Position numbers and translations under genes: made by a program. Of a DNA stretch of 20,254 nucleotides, positions 6,561-13,645 are shown piece by piece. The notes under the pieces are model-generated. The model searched no databases, had not been told where the DNA came from, and was given only the letters and a program-made list of their open reading frames with translations. The DNA is from a virus. The stretch is from positions 1-20,254 of the IMG/VR virus record IMGVR_UViG_3300017818_001564, one strand, 5' to 3'. Each line of letters starts with the position of its first letter. Position 1 is the stretch's first letter.

Positions 6561-6745
6561 GTGCTGAAAGCATATTTCACACATTGAGCGGTACTGCTGT
6601 TGATGTTGAAACCATTATCAGATTGCGTTCATGGATGGAAGATGAAGTCAAAAGAAAACAAGGTCAATTTAATTTTACTTCTTTAATCACTGATTACGAT
6701 AAAGAGACTGAGACATTTGAATTCAAACTTCACTTCCACAGGTAA
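6557..6745 (+). CDS. Small unknown protein between helicase and primase
   Basis: The product has 62 residues from the ATG at 6557, which overlaps the helicase stop as ATGA. The open frame reaches back to 6512, but an internal start coupled to the helicase stop is more likely. The sequence is helix then strand: VETIIRLRSWMEDEVKRKQG followed by a strand-turn-strand segment ending KLHFHR. There is no Cys and no membrane segment. Its 3' end overlaps the proposed TTG start of the primase by 29 bases. Location suggests a replisome accessory part, but nothing in the sequence shows a function. Confidence 0.6.
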   Translation: MSAESIFHTLSGTAVDVETIIRLRSWMEDEVKRKQGQFNFTSLITDYDKETETFEFKLHFHR

Positions 6746-7643
6746 TATTCAAAAAGCAGTAATGGAACTGCTGGACAGTCAGGGTGTAGAGGTACACACG
6801 CAGTCTGGCACTGAAGTTGCTATTTACTGTCCATTTCATGACAATACTCACAGCCCTGCTTGTTATATAAATACAAAAACAGGTCTGTGGCAATGTTTTA
6901 ATCCATCATGTGGCAAGAAGGGCAACTTTAGACAGTTGTACAAACACATGACTGGTAAAACATACGGTCGTGAGTGGATACTTGATCCAGTCAATCTTCA
7001 GAGAGAGTTGGATTTAGCTCTTGTGATAAAGGATACGGTAGAGGATTTATCTATTGATTCCATTGAAGTTGATTATAAAAGCGATGAAGTTCAAAACTTA
7101 CAAACACTTATAGATCGTGGTTACGATTTAGATATTCTTGAATATTTTGAAATAGGATACTCAAAAGTTAAAGATCGTGTTGTTATCCCTGTACGTGATC
7201 CTCATTATAAACTTGTGGGCTTGATTGGTCGTGCGGTGCATGACTGGCAGGAGCCACGATACCTATATAATAAAGGTTTCAAACGGGCGGATATTCTTTT
7301 TAACATACAAAATGCTAAACAATATGATAGCGTAATCATATGTGAAGGCAGTTTGGATGCTATAAAAGTAGCACAGTCTGGATTCAAAAATGTCGTAGCG
7401 ACTTTGGGTGCAAAGGTTTCTCCGAATCAGATCAAGATGATCAAAAAATATTTTGACACGATTGTCGTATTTTCAGACAATGATGACGCTGGAGCGGAGA
7501 TGAGGCGTGCTATAATTGAGGAATGTCGTGGCAAACAGATTTATACCGTTGCTATACCTGACGGTCTTAAAGATCCGGGCGACATGACAGACATACAAAT
7601 TAAGCAAGCCATTACAAGCAAACAAATTAATATAGGAGAATAA
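6717..7643 (+). CDS. DnaG-type DNA primase (zinc finger plus TOPRIM)
   Basis: The product has 308 residues, about half the length of bacterial DnaG. The zinc-binding unit is Cys38, His41, Cys60, Cys65 (CPFH ... CFNPSC), the CHC2 type that recognises template. A linker follows, then the RNA polymerase/TOPRIM part: VIICEGSLDAIK (Glu210) and FSDNDDAG (Asp254, Asp256), the metal-binding acidic residues. There is no helicase domain and no DnaG-like C-terminal helicase-binding bundle, so contact with the helicase must use another surface or partner. The listed start is TTG; the ATG at 6762 (residue 16) is a realistic alternative that would remove most of the overlap with the preceding gene. It synthesises RNA primers for the phage fork. 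Confidence 0.92.
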   Translation: MNSNFTSTGNIQKAVMELLDSQGVEVHTQSGTEVAIYCPFHDNTHSPACYINTKTGLWQCFNPSCGKKGNFRQLYKHMTGKTYGREWILDPVNLQRELDLALVIKDTVEDLSIDSIEVDYKSDEVQNLQTLIDRGYDLDILEYFEIGYSKVKDRVVIPVRDPHYKLVGLIGRAVHDWQEPRYLYNKGFKRADILFNIQNAKQYDSVIICEGSLDAIKVAQSGFKNVVATLGAKVSPNQIKMIKKYFDTIVVFSDNDDAGAEMRRAIIEECRGKQIYTVAIPDGLKDPGDMTDIQIKQAITSKQINIGE

Positions 7644-7647
7644 TAAT

Positions 7648-8292
7648 ATGTCATTTTCAAGCATTAAAACATTAAAGGATATTGAGAACAGTATTCCGCA
7701 GAAGTCAGGCGGTTCTGGAGGGGCTAAGAAGTTTTTTAACCTTCAGTCAGGCGATACCTACAAGATTCGTTTCCGTCAAGAACTTACTGAGGATTCTAAG
7801 CATTACGACGAGGAAGTGGGAACGGGCATTATTGTTCCGGTTGTAACTTCCCCTATTAATTGGAAGTGGCGCTGTGCATCTACAGCGTCTATGGCGGAAC
7901 ATGGTTACCGCTGTTGGGCTACTGAGCAGGTTTCTCAAGATGGCCGTTGGAAGCCGAAGCCTCATCTTCTTATCAACATTGCGGTTGAGATGGATGGTGC
8001 ATGGGAGCCACGTATTCTTGATACGACCTTCAACCAGCGCCACATTGGTCTTTTGTTGATGGAGTACGCTAAAGAGTTTGGTTCAATTATGGATCAGACA
8101 TTTAAGTACAGCCGTACTGGTTCAGGCGCTCAAGACACTAATTATAGCCTTATTCCGCTCGGTCCAAGCGAAGCAGATAGTTCTATCGCTGATTTGACTA
8201 TGCATCAGTTGGATAACGTCTATATGGTGCTAGGTTATGATAAGCAGAAGCAGTATCTGACTACTGGCGATTTGAACAACGACGGTTGGTAA
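7648..8292 (+). CDS. Probable single-stranded DNA-binding protein (gp32-like)
   Basis: The product has 214 residues. It starts with a short basic/helical arm (residues 1-20) and a Gly-rich linker, then a strand-rich core with many aromatic residues. The last part is acidic and ends in Asp-Gly-Trp (TTGDLNNDGW), like the acidic tips by which SSBs recruit partners. The position directly after helicase and primase, the strong AGGAG ribosome binding site and the size fit a T4 gp32-type SSB. There are only two Cys in the middle (CASTASMAEHGYRCWA), so a full zinc site is not obvious. No sequence signature alone proves the OB fold; a structure prediction would settle it. It is the last gene before a strong hairpin, so it may close the operon. 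Confidence 0.65.
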   Translation: MSFSSIKTLKDIENSIPQKSGGSGGAKKFFNLQSGDTYKIRFRQELTEDSKHYDEEVGTGIIVPVVTSPINWKWRCASTASMAEHGYRCWATEQVSQDGRWKPKPHLLINIAVEMDGAWEPRILDTTFNQRHIGLLLMEYAKEFGSIMDQTFKYSRTGSGAQDTNYSLIPLGPSEADSSIADLTMHQLDNVYMVLGYDKQKQYLTTGDLNNDGW

Positions 8293-8308
8293 TCTTAACG
8301 GTGCGATT

Positions 8309-8347
8309 GTTGGGCTACGTGGGGGGAGCATTCCCCCCACACCCAAC
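8309..8347 (+). terminator. Strong two-part hairpin, probable terminator or RNA processing site
   Basis: The inner stem is 9 perfect base pairs, GTGGGGGGA (8319-8327) with TCCCCCCAC (8332-8340), closing a GCAT tetraloop. The outer stem GTTGGG (8309-8314) pairs with CCCAAC (8342-8347) across a small asymmetric internal loop. It lies 17 bases after the SSB stop and just before the next gene. A clean U-tract does not follow (only TTTTGTT from about 8355), so termination would be of the U-poor kind or partial, leaving the ribosome binding site GGAAAGG for the next gene exposed. Confidence 0.6.
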
Positions 8348-8361
8348 GGAAAGGTTTTGTT

Positions 8362-8889
8362 GTGGGTAAGACTATTTGTTTAGATCTTGATGGTGTTGTC
8401 ACCGACCTAGTTGGCGGAATAAATAGAGAACTAGATGTTCGTGGGATGTCTGGGTTTGATTATTCTGATTGGGTTATTACTCCGTTTGAGGATGATTTGA
8501 CTAGGGAGATTTTTGGTGATAGGTTGTTTTGGAGAAATTTGAAGCCTTTTGTTGATTCGTGGTATGCGGTTAATGATTGGTGGTCTAGTGGTCATGATGT
8601 GTTTTTTGTGACTGCTCGTTTTTCTGATGCGGCTATTCGTTCGGCTCGTCCTTGGTTGGATATGTGGGGTTTTCAGTATTCTGATTTGTTTTTTTGTGAT
8701 ATGGGCGATAAGTCTGGGCTGGTTGAGATGTTGAAGGCTGATGTGATGGTTGAGGATAATCCTAATGAGGTCAGGTTGTTGCGTGAGGCTGGTGTTGACG
8801 CTTTTCTGATGCGGGCTTGGTATAATTCTGAGTTTTGGGAGGATTTTCCTTCTATTGGTTCTTTGTTGGAGGTTGTTGTTGATGCGTAA
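8362..8889 (+). CDS. HAD-family 5'-(deoxy)nucleotidase
   Basis: The 175-residue product carries the four HAD motifs: DLDGVVTD near residue 8-15 (nucleophile Asp8 and acid/base Asp10), the FVTARF strand near residue 80 (motif II Thr), a Lys in the GDKSG segment near residue 116 (motif III), and VEDNP near residue 132 (motif IV acidic pair). Length and motif spacing fit the NT5C-type 5'(3')-deoxyribonucleotidases, which remove phosphate from nucleoside monophosphates. In a phage this could tune dNTP pools during replication or discard an unwanted nucleotide. The start is GTG with GGAAAGG upstream. From here the coding strand becomes strikingly G+T-rich, unlike the genes to the left, which suggests a separately acquired block. 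Confidence 0.8.
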   Translation: MGKTICLDLDGVVTDLVGGINRELDVRGMSGFDYSDWVITPFEDDLTREIFGDRLFWRNLKPFVDSWYAVNDWWSSGHDVFFVTARFSDAAIRSARPWLDMWGFQYSDLFFCDMGDKSGLVEMLKADVMVEDNPNEVRLLREAGVDAFLMRAWYNSEFWEDFPSIGSLLEVVVDA

Positions 8890-8995
8890 TTTTGGCGCTA
8901 CTTTGGCTGCTTTGTGGGCTTGTTATTGTGTTTTTGTCTATGATTGGCGGCTGGGTGTTGCTTGGTTTATTGTTGGTTTAGTTTCTGCAAGTTGA
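8882..8995 (+). CDS. 37-residue hydrophobic peptide, probably membrane-bound
   Basis: An ATG at 8882 overlaps the nucleotidase stop by 8 bases and opens 37 codons to TGA at 8993-8995. GGAGG at 8868-8872 gives a good ribosome binding site, 9 bases upstream. The peptide has two hydrophobic stretches (about 4-20 and 25-36) around a DWR turn: MRNFGATLAAL at the start and VAWFIVGLVSAS at the end. It fills the gap between the nucleotidase and the methyltransferase and keeps the same G+T-rich codon habit. No function is recognised. Small size lowers certainty, but ribosome binding site, overlap and complete gap filling argue that it is expressed. Confidence 0.55.
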   Translation: MRNFGATLAALWACYCVFVYDWRLGVAWFIVGLVSAS

Positions 8996-9002
8996 GGTTG
9001 TT

Positions 9003-10274
9003 GTGAAGTTTGGTTCTTTGTTTGCTGGTGTCGGTGGTTTTGATCTTGGTTTTGAGGCTGCTGGTTTTGAGTGTGGGTGGCAGGTCGAGTGGGATAAGCA
9101 TTGCCAACAGGTGTTGCAGTTTCGCTGGCCGAATGTTCCTAAGTGGGAGGATGTGCGTGATGTGTCTGGCTATGATTTGGAGCCGGTTGATGTTATTACG
9201 TATGGGTTTCCGTGTCAGGATTTGAGTATTGCTGGTAAGCAGGCTGGTTTAGATGGCGATCGGTCTGGTTTATTTTTTGAAGCCATTCGTATTATTAAGG
9301 AGATGAGAGATGCAACAAATGGACGGTTCCCAAGGGTCGTTGTGGCCGAAAACGTCGTCGGACTCCTCAGTGCCGACAGAGGCGATGCAATGGGGAGATG
9401 CCTTGACTCGCTGGCCGAAGCAGGGGCGTTGGAGCAGGAGTGGTGTGTGTTGGACGCACAATGGTTTGGAGTTCCCCAGAGAAGAAGGCGCGTGTTCCTC
9501 GCATCTGTCTTCGATTCTTCAGTCGCCGGAAGATGTCCCCGAGAAATTTTCCCTGTCGCCCAAGGCGGCGGAGGGGATTCTGAGGAGGGCTTCGAGAAGG
9601 GGGAAGGAGTTGCCGGAGTTGTTGAGGATGGCTCTGGAGTCGCTGGTACGTTCAGAATGCTAGGGTTTGGTCATTACGCTGAAGATGATTCTGCTTCTGC
9701 TGTGAAGGCTAGAGACTATAAGAATGCTACTGATTTAATTGTGATGCCTATTCAGGGCAAGGCTATTGGTCGTGAGAATGATAGCAACACTCCTAATGGT
9801 AAAGGGTATGGCGATGATGGTGATCCGATGTTTACTTTGACTTCTTTTGATCGTCATGCTGTTGCTGTTGTTCCTTTTGTGAAGTCTCGTCGTGCGCAGA
9901 ATGTTGATGATTTTGAGACTTGGGTTGAGGGTGGTCCGGCTCCTACGTTGAATCAGTTTGATATGGGTGATGTTCGGTCTACTGTGGCTGTGTTGTCGTT
10001 TGATACGAAGTTTGGTTCTAATGCTGGTGTGTTTGATGGTGTTTCTCCTACTTTGAAGGCTTCGCAGGGTTCTCCTAGTTTGTGTGATAATGTTGGTGTT
10101 AGGAGGCTTACTCCTACTGAGTGTGAGCGTTTGATGGGCTGGCCTGATGCACATACGTTGTTGCGTGCTGATGGTAAGGAGAATTCTAATTCTCAGCGTT
10201 TTAAGATGTGTGGTAATGGTGTTGTTGCTCCTGTTGCTCAGTGGGTTGCTAGTCAGATTGCAAGGGTTTTGTGA
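9003..10274 (+). CDS. DNA cytosine-C5 methyltransferase
   Basis: The product has 423 residues with all core motifs in order: motif I SLFAGVGGFDLG (5-16), motif IV GFPCQDLS with catalytic Cys71, motif VI ENV (116-118), motif VIII QRRRR (159-163), and motifs IX/X at the end (RRLTPTECERLMGWPDAH and GNGVVAPVAQWVASQI). The recognition region between VIII and IX is large (about 165-375) and includes a Gly/Glu-rich low-complexity part (about 185-215). The enzyme methylates the C5 of cytosine, probably to protect phage DNA from host restriction; no partner endonuclease is nearby. The start is GTG. Codons 103-220 are shared with a +1-frame gene and use quite different codons from the rest. The stop overlaps the DnaE start as GTGATG. 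Confidence 0.94.
   Translation: MKFGSLFAGVGGFDLGFEAAGFECGWQVEWDKHCQQVLQFRWPNVPKWEDVRDVSGYDLEPVDVITYGFPCQDLSIAGKQAGLDGDRSGLFFEAIRIIKEMRDATNGRFPRVVVAENVVGLLSADRGDAMGRCLDSLAEAGALEQEWCVLDAQWFGVPQRRRRVFLASVFDSSVAGRCPREIFPVAQGGGGDSEEGFEKGEGVAGVVEDGSGVAGTFRMLGFGHYAEDDSASAVKARDYKNATDLIVMPIQGKAIGRENDSNTPNGKGYGDDGDPMFTLTSFDRHAVAVVPFVKSRRAQNVDDFETWVEGGPAPTLNQFDMGDVRSTVAVLSFDTKFGSNAGVFDGVSPTLKASQGSPSLCDNVGVRRLTPTECERLMGWPDAHTLLRADGKENSNSQRFKMCGNGVVAPVAQWVASQIARVL
9297..9302 (+). promoter_or_regulatory. Internal Shine-Dalgarno site for the nested gene
   Basis: AAGGAG sits inside the methyltransferase coding sequence, with exactly 7 bases before the ATG at 9310. It is one of the best ribosome binding sites in the window and the methyltransferase itself has no use for it. 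Confidence 0.6.
9310..9663 (+). CDS. Nested gene in the +1 frame of the cytosine methyltransferase
   Basis: The frame encodes 117 residues and is wholly contained in the methyltransferase gene. It has an ATG with AAGGAG 7 bases upstream. The product begins with a Gln/Ser/Trp-rich part (WPKQGRWSRSGVCWTHNG), then HLSSILQSPEDVPEKFSLSP, then a basic helical segment KAAEGILRRASRRGKELPEL. I recall similar segments (LSxxL, then F-LS-KA--GILRRA--RGK-LP) in uncharacterised phage and prophage proteins associated with cytosine methyltransferases, but could not check this. Codon choice in the methyltransferase frame shifts from T/G-ending to AGA, GTC, GGA and CTC codons exactly over this interval, and the methyltransferase is low-complexity where the nested frame looks most structured. 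Function is unknown; the basic helical end could bind nucleic acid. Confidence 0.68.
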   Translation: MQQMDGSQGSLWPKTSSDSSVPTEAMQWGDALTRWPKQGRWSRSGVCWTHNGLEFPREEGACSSHLSSILQSPEDVPEKFSLSPKAAEGILRRASRRGKELPELLRMALESLVRSEC

Positions 10275-13200
10275 TGACTGATTTTGTTCATTTGCATTGT
10301 CATAGTGAGTATTCGTTGTTGGATGGTATGTCTCGTCCTGAGGATATTGCTCGAATTGCGTCGTCTAATGGTCAGTTTGCGGCGGCTATTACTGATCATG
10401 GAACTATGGGTGGTGTCTTAAAGTTTCAGGATGCGTGTGATAAGTCTGGTGTTCGACCTTTGTTTGGTATTGAGGCTTATTTTGTTCCGTCGGTTGAGTC
10501 TGATTCTGATGCGAAGCATGAACGTTTCCATTTGATTCTTTTAGCGAAGAATAATCAGGGCTTGCAGAAGTTGTTTGAGGCTAATCGTGTTGGTTGGAAA
10601 GATAACTTTTATTACAAGCCTCGTATGGATTTTAATTTGTTGGAGGAACTTGTTGATGATGATGTGATTGCTTTGTCTGGTTGTATGGGTGGCGCAATCT
10701 CTAAGGCTATTGAGCGTGATGATTTTGCTGAAGCTGAGCGTTTGTCTGAGAGGTTTATCAATATTTTTGGTGACGATTTTTATTATGAGGTTCAGGCTTG
10801 GAATCCTACTAGGTTGAATGATAAGTTGATTGATTTAGCTTCGTCGTTTAATAAGAAGGTGGTTGCTACTGCTGATTGCCATTTTCCTACTGCTCATGAT
10901 GCTCATGATGAAGAGGTTCTGTTGATGGTTTCACAGTATCCGTCTTTGAATGCTGGTCAGGTTCGTCATGCTAAGGAGAATCTTGTTGGTGGTGGTAATG
11001 TTACTGACAAGATGAATCGTATGTATCCTGATCGTTTTCTTAGGTTTGATGAGATTAATCCTTATGTTGCACCTGCTGAAGAGGTTCTTAGTTGGTTTGC
11101 AGATAAAGGTTACAATGATGTATCTTACTTGGAAAATACGATAGAGGTTGCAGAGAAATGTTCTGCCAAAATTGAGAAGCGAAAAAATTTGCTTCCAAAG
11201 TACATGAAGGCTTTGGATTCAAATGATTATCTTCGTGAGTTATGTTTGATGGCTTTGTCGGATAAGTCGATTGATACTGAAGAGTATAGGAATCGTCTTG
11301 ATGAAGAACTTGCTGTTATTGCGAAGTTGGGCTTCTCAGACTATTTTTTGATGGTGTGGGATTTGGTTAAGTGGTGTGATCGTAATGATGTTGGTCGTGG
11401 AACTGGCCGTGGTTCTGTGGGTGGTAGTTTGATTGCTTATCTGCTTGATATTTCTAAGGTAAATCCTATTGAATATGGTTTGTTGTTTGCTCGTTTTTTG
11501 AATCCTGATCGTAATGATTATCCTGATATTGATTTGGACTTTGAGGATAAGCAACGTGATCGTGTGAAGGAGTATTTGGCTGAGCGTTGGGGTGAGGATA
11601 ATGTTGCGGCTATTGCGACGTATGGTGTGTTTAAACCTAAGTCTGTGATTAAAGATGTTGCTCGTGTGTTTCAGGTTCCTTTTGATGAGACTAATAGTGT
11701 GACTCCGTTTTTTGAGACGTTGGAGGAATTGCAGGCAACAGATAAGGGTAAGACGTTTATTAAGAAGTATCCTGATGTGTTGCCTATTGCTAAGAAGTTG
11801 GAAGGTCGTATTAGGAATACTGGTATTCATGCGGCTGGGATGGTGGTTTCTTCTGTCCCATTGACCGATATTTGCCCCGTAGAGACTCGTAAAGGCACTT
11901 CTGGCGATGGTAGGGCGGCTGTTACTTCTTTTGATATGGAGGACGCTGAAGCGGTTGGTTTGATCAAGGTTGATATTCTTGGTTTGAAGACTGTTTCGGT
12001 TATTAAGGATTGTATTGCCAAGATTAAGGAAATTCACGGTGTTGACGTTACTGATGCGTCGCTTATGTTGGATGATCCTGCTGTGTTCCAGAATTTTAAT
12101 GAGGGCAACACTGTGGGTGTGTTTCAGGCTGATGCAGCTGCTTACAGAAATCTTATTGATCGTATGGGTATTGATGATTTTAATGATCTGGTTGTTTCTA
12201 ATGCGCTAGTTCGCCCAGGTGCTCTGCTTTCTCAGGGTCAGACGTATATTGATTGTAAGAAAGGCGAGGCTGCCGCTAAGTATCCCCATGAGATTGTGAA
12301 ACCTATTTTGGAAGAGACTTACGGTACTGTTATCTTTCAGGAACAGTTGATGCAGATGGCTGTGTTGCTTGCTGGCTTTACTTGGTCTGAGGCTGACAAG
12401 CTTCGTAAGATTATTGGTAAGAAGCGTGATGCGGCTGGGTTTGATGAATACAAGGAGAAGTTCTGTAGTAACGAGTATTTGACTCGTAAGCAGTCTGAAA
12501 AAATTTGGGCTGACTTTGAACTTGCGGCTTTGTATATGTTTAACAAGTCGCACGCTGTTGCGTATTCTATGTTGTCCTATCAGACTATGTGGTTAAAGAT
12601 TAATTACCCTAAAGAGTTCGTGTGGTCTATGCTATACAATGAGTCTGAAAAGGGTAAAATTACTGCTTATTTGATGGAGGCTACTCGTCTTGGTATTAAG
12701 ATTCTTCCTCCTGATGTGAATACGTCGGATGAGTATTTTACGATTGATTCTGAGGGTATTCGTTTTGGTTTGAGAAATGTTGCTGGTTGTGGTAATAGTG
12801 CTATTGATGAGATTGTTAAGCATCGACCTTACAATTCTTACGACGAGTTTATGAATAAGTGTTCTAAGCGTCATGTGAAGGCTCCGCTTCGAGAGAGTTT
12901 GGAGAAGGTTGGTTCGTTTGTTTCTCTGGGTCATAATTCTGGTTATGATCATGAGCGTTACTATCTTCCGATTCTAGGGTTTGCGGCTGGTCTTGCTGAT
13001 AGTGATAATGAGATGGATGAACTTGTGGAGCCTATTGAGGGGTTCCATGAAATCTATTCAGAGTTGCGAATGATTAAGGGTGTGGTTCGGTCTACTAAGA
13101 AAACACCGAAGTATCTTCGTGTTGAGATTGAGGACCAGTCTTCTTCTGTCAGTGTGTTTTGTGATCGTAATGCTGAGATTGCTAATCGTGATTTTATGTA

Positions 13201-13645
13201 TTTCTTGATTGGTGACCGCACTTTGCATATGTTCTGTGATGCTTATGAGTATGCTGGCACTGAGTTGTATGACTTGACCAACATTAGGAAGCAGGGGATG
13301 GATCATGAGTATAGTTGGTTGTATGAAACTGGTCTGGGTGACTCTTCTGATGAACGCAGTTTGCTTTACATTTTCAGTACAAGAACGTTTGTTACTGGCA
13401 AGGGTAAGGATATGTGCAACTTTTATGCTTGGGATGGTAAGAAGATTATCAAAGTTGTTGTGTTTCCATTCTTGTATGGCAAGATGCGTCATTTGCTAGG
13501 CAAGTCTGGCTGGCACGCTGCTAAACTTAAAGATGTAAAGGATTTGGAGGCGGCTACTCGTCTTGATTCTTTTACTCTGGACAATGAGAATTCGCTGATT
13601 ACTATTGAAAACTATATTGAGAGAAAGAGATTGGTTAAACCATGA
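10271..13645 (+). CDS. dnaE: DNA polymerase III alpha subunit (DnaE type) with intact PHP domain
   Basis: The product has 1124 residues. The PHP domain (about 1-210) keeps all expected metal ligands: His7, His9, Asp18, His43, Glu68, His87, Cys138, Asp202, His204. In bacterial DnaE enzymes such a complete set gives intrinsic 3'-5' proofreading. The C-family polymerase core has GRGSVGGS (380-386), PDIDLDFED with catalytic Asp419 and Asp421, and KVDILGL with Asp568. Fingers motifs follow (EQLMQMAVLLAG, RKIIGKK, NKSHAVAYSML), then helix-hairpin-helix and OB-like regions. The start is GTG 10271, overlapping the methyltransferase stop as GTGA; ATG 10274 is equally possible. The polymerase would replace the host enzyme at the phage fork, with the helicase, primase and SSB encoded to the left. 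Confidence 0.95.
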   Translation: MMTDFVHLHCHSEYSLLDGMSRPEDIARIASSNGQFAAAITDHGTMGGVLKFQDACDKSGVRPLFGIEAYFVPSVESDSDAKHERFHLILLAKNNQGLQKLFEANRVGWKDNFYYKPRMDFNLLEELVDDDVIALSGCMGGAISKAIERDDFAEAERLSERFINIFGDDFYYEVQAWNPTRLNDKLIDLASSFNKKVVATADCHFPTAHDAHDEEVLLMVSQYPSLNAGQVRHAKENLVGGGNVTDKMNRMYPDRFLRFDEINPYVAPAEEVLSWFADKGYNDVSYLENTIEVAEKCSAKIEKRKNLLPKYMKALDSNDYLRELCLMALSDKSIDTEEYRNRLDEELAVIAKLGFSDYFLMVWDLVKWCDRNDVGRGTGRGSVGGSLIAYLLDISKVNPIEYGLLFARFLNPDRNDYPDIDLDFEDKQRDRVKEYLAERWGEDNVAAIATYGVFKPKSVIKDVARVFQVPFDETNSVTPFFETLEELQATDKGKTFIKKYPDVLPIAKKLEGRIRNTGIHAAGMVVSSVPLTDICPVETRKGTSGDGRAAVTSFDMEDAEAVGLIKVDILGLKTVSVIKDCIAKIKEIHGVDVTDASLMLDDPAVFQNFNEGNTVGVFQADAAAYRNLIDRMGIDDFNDLVVSNALVRPGALLSQGQTYIDCKKGEAAAKYPHEIVKPILEETYGTVIFQEQLMQMAVLLAGFTWSEADKLRKIIGKKRDAAGFDEYKEKFCSNEYLTRKQSEKIWADFELAALYMFNKSHAVAYSMLSYQTMWLKINYPKEFVWSMLYNESEKGKITAYLMEATRLGIKILPPDVNTSDEYFTIDSEGIRFGLRNVAGCGNSAIDEIVKHRPYNSYDEFMNKCSKRHVKAPLRESLEKVGSFVSLGHNSGYDHERYYLPILGFAAGLADSDNEMDELVEPIEGFHEIYSELRMIKGVVRSTKKTPKYLRVEIEDQSSSVSVFCDRNAEIANRDFMYFLIGDRTLHMFCDAYEYAGTELYDLTNIRKQGMDHEYSWLYETGLGDSSDERSLLYIFSTRTFVTGKGKDMCNFYAWDGKKIIKVVVFPFLYGKMRHLLGKSGWHAAKLKDVKDLEAATRLDSFTLDNENSLITIENYIERKRLVKP

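Noticed and set aside
11336-12037. A 233-codon open frame on the minus strand inside DnaE, plus other long minus-strand frames at 9735-10154, 12206-12553 and 13058-13492
   Set aside because: They arise because the + strand gene avoids TTA, CTA and TCA codons. The products are Thr/Ile/Asn/Arg-rich without domains and have no promoter or ribosome binding site.
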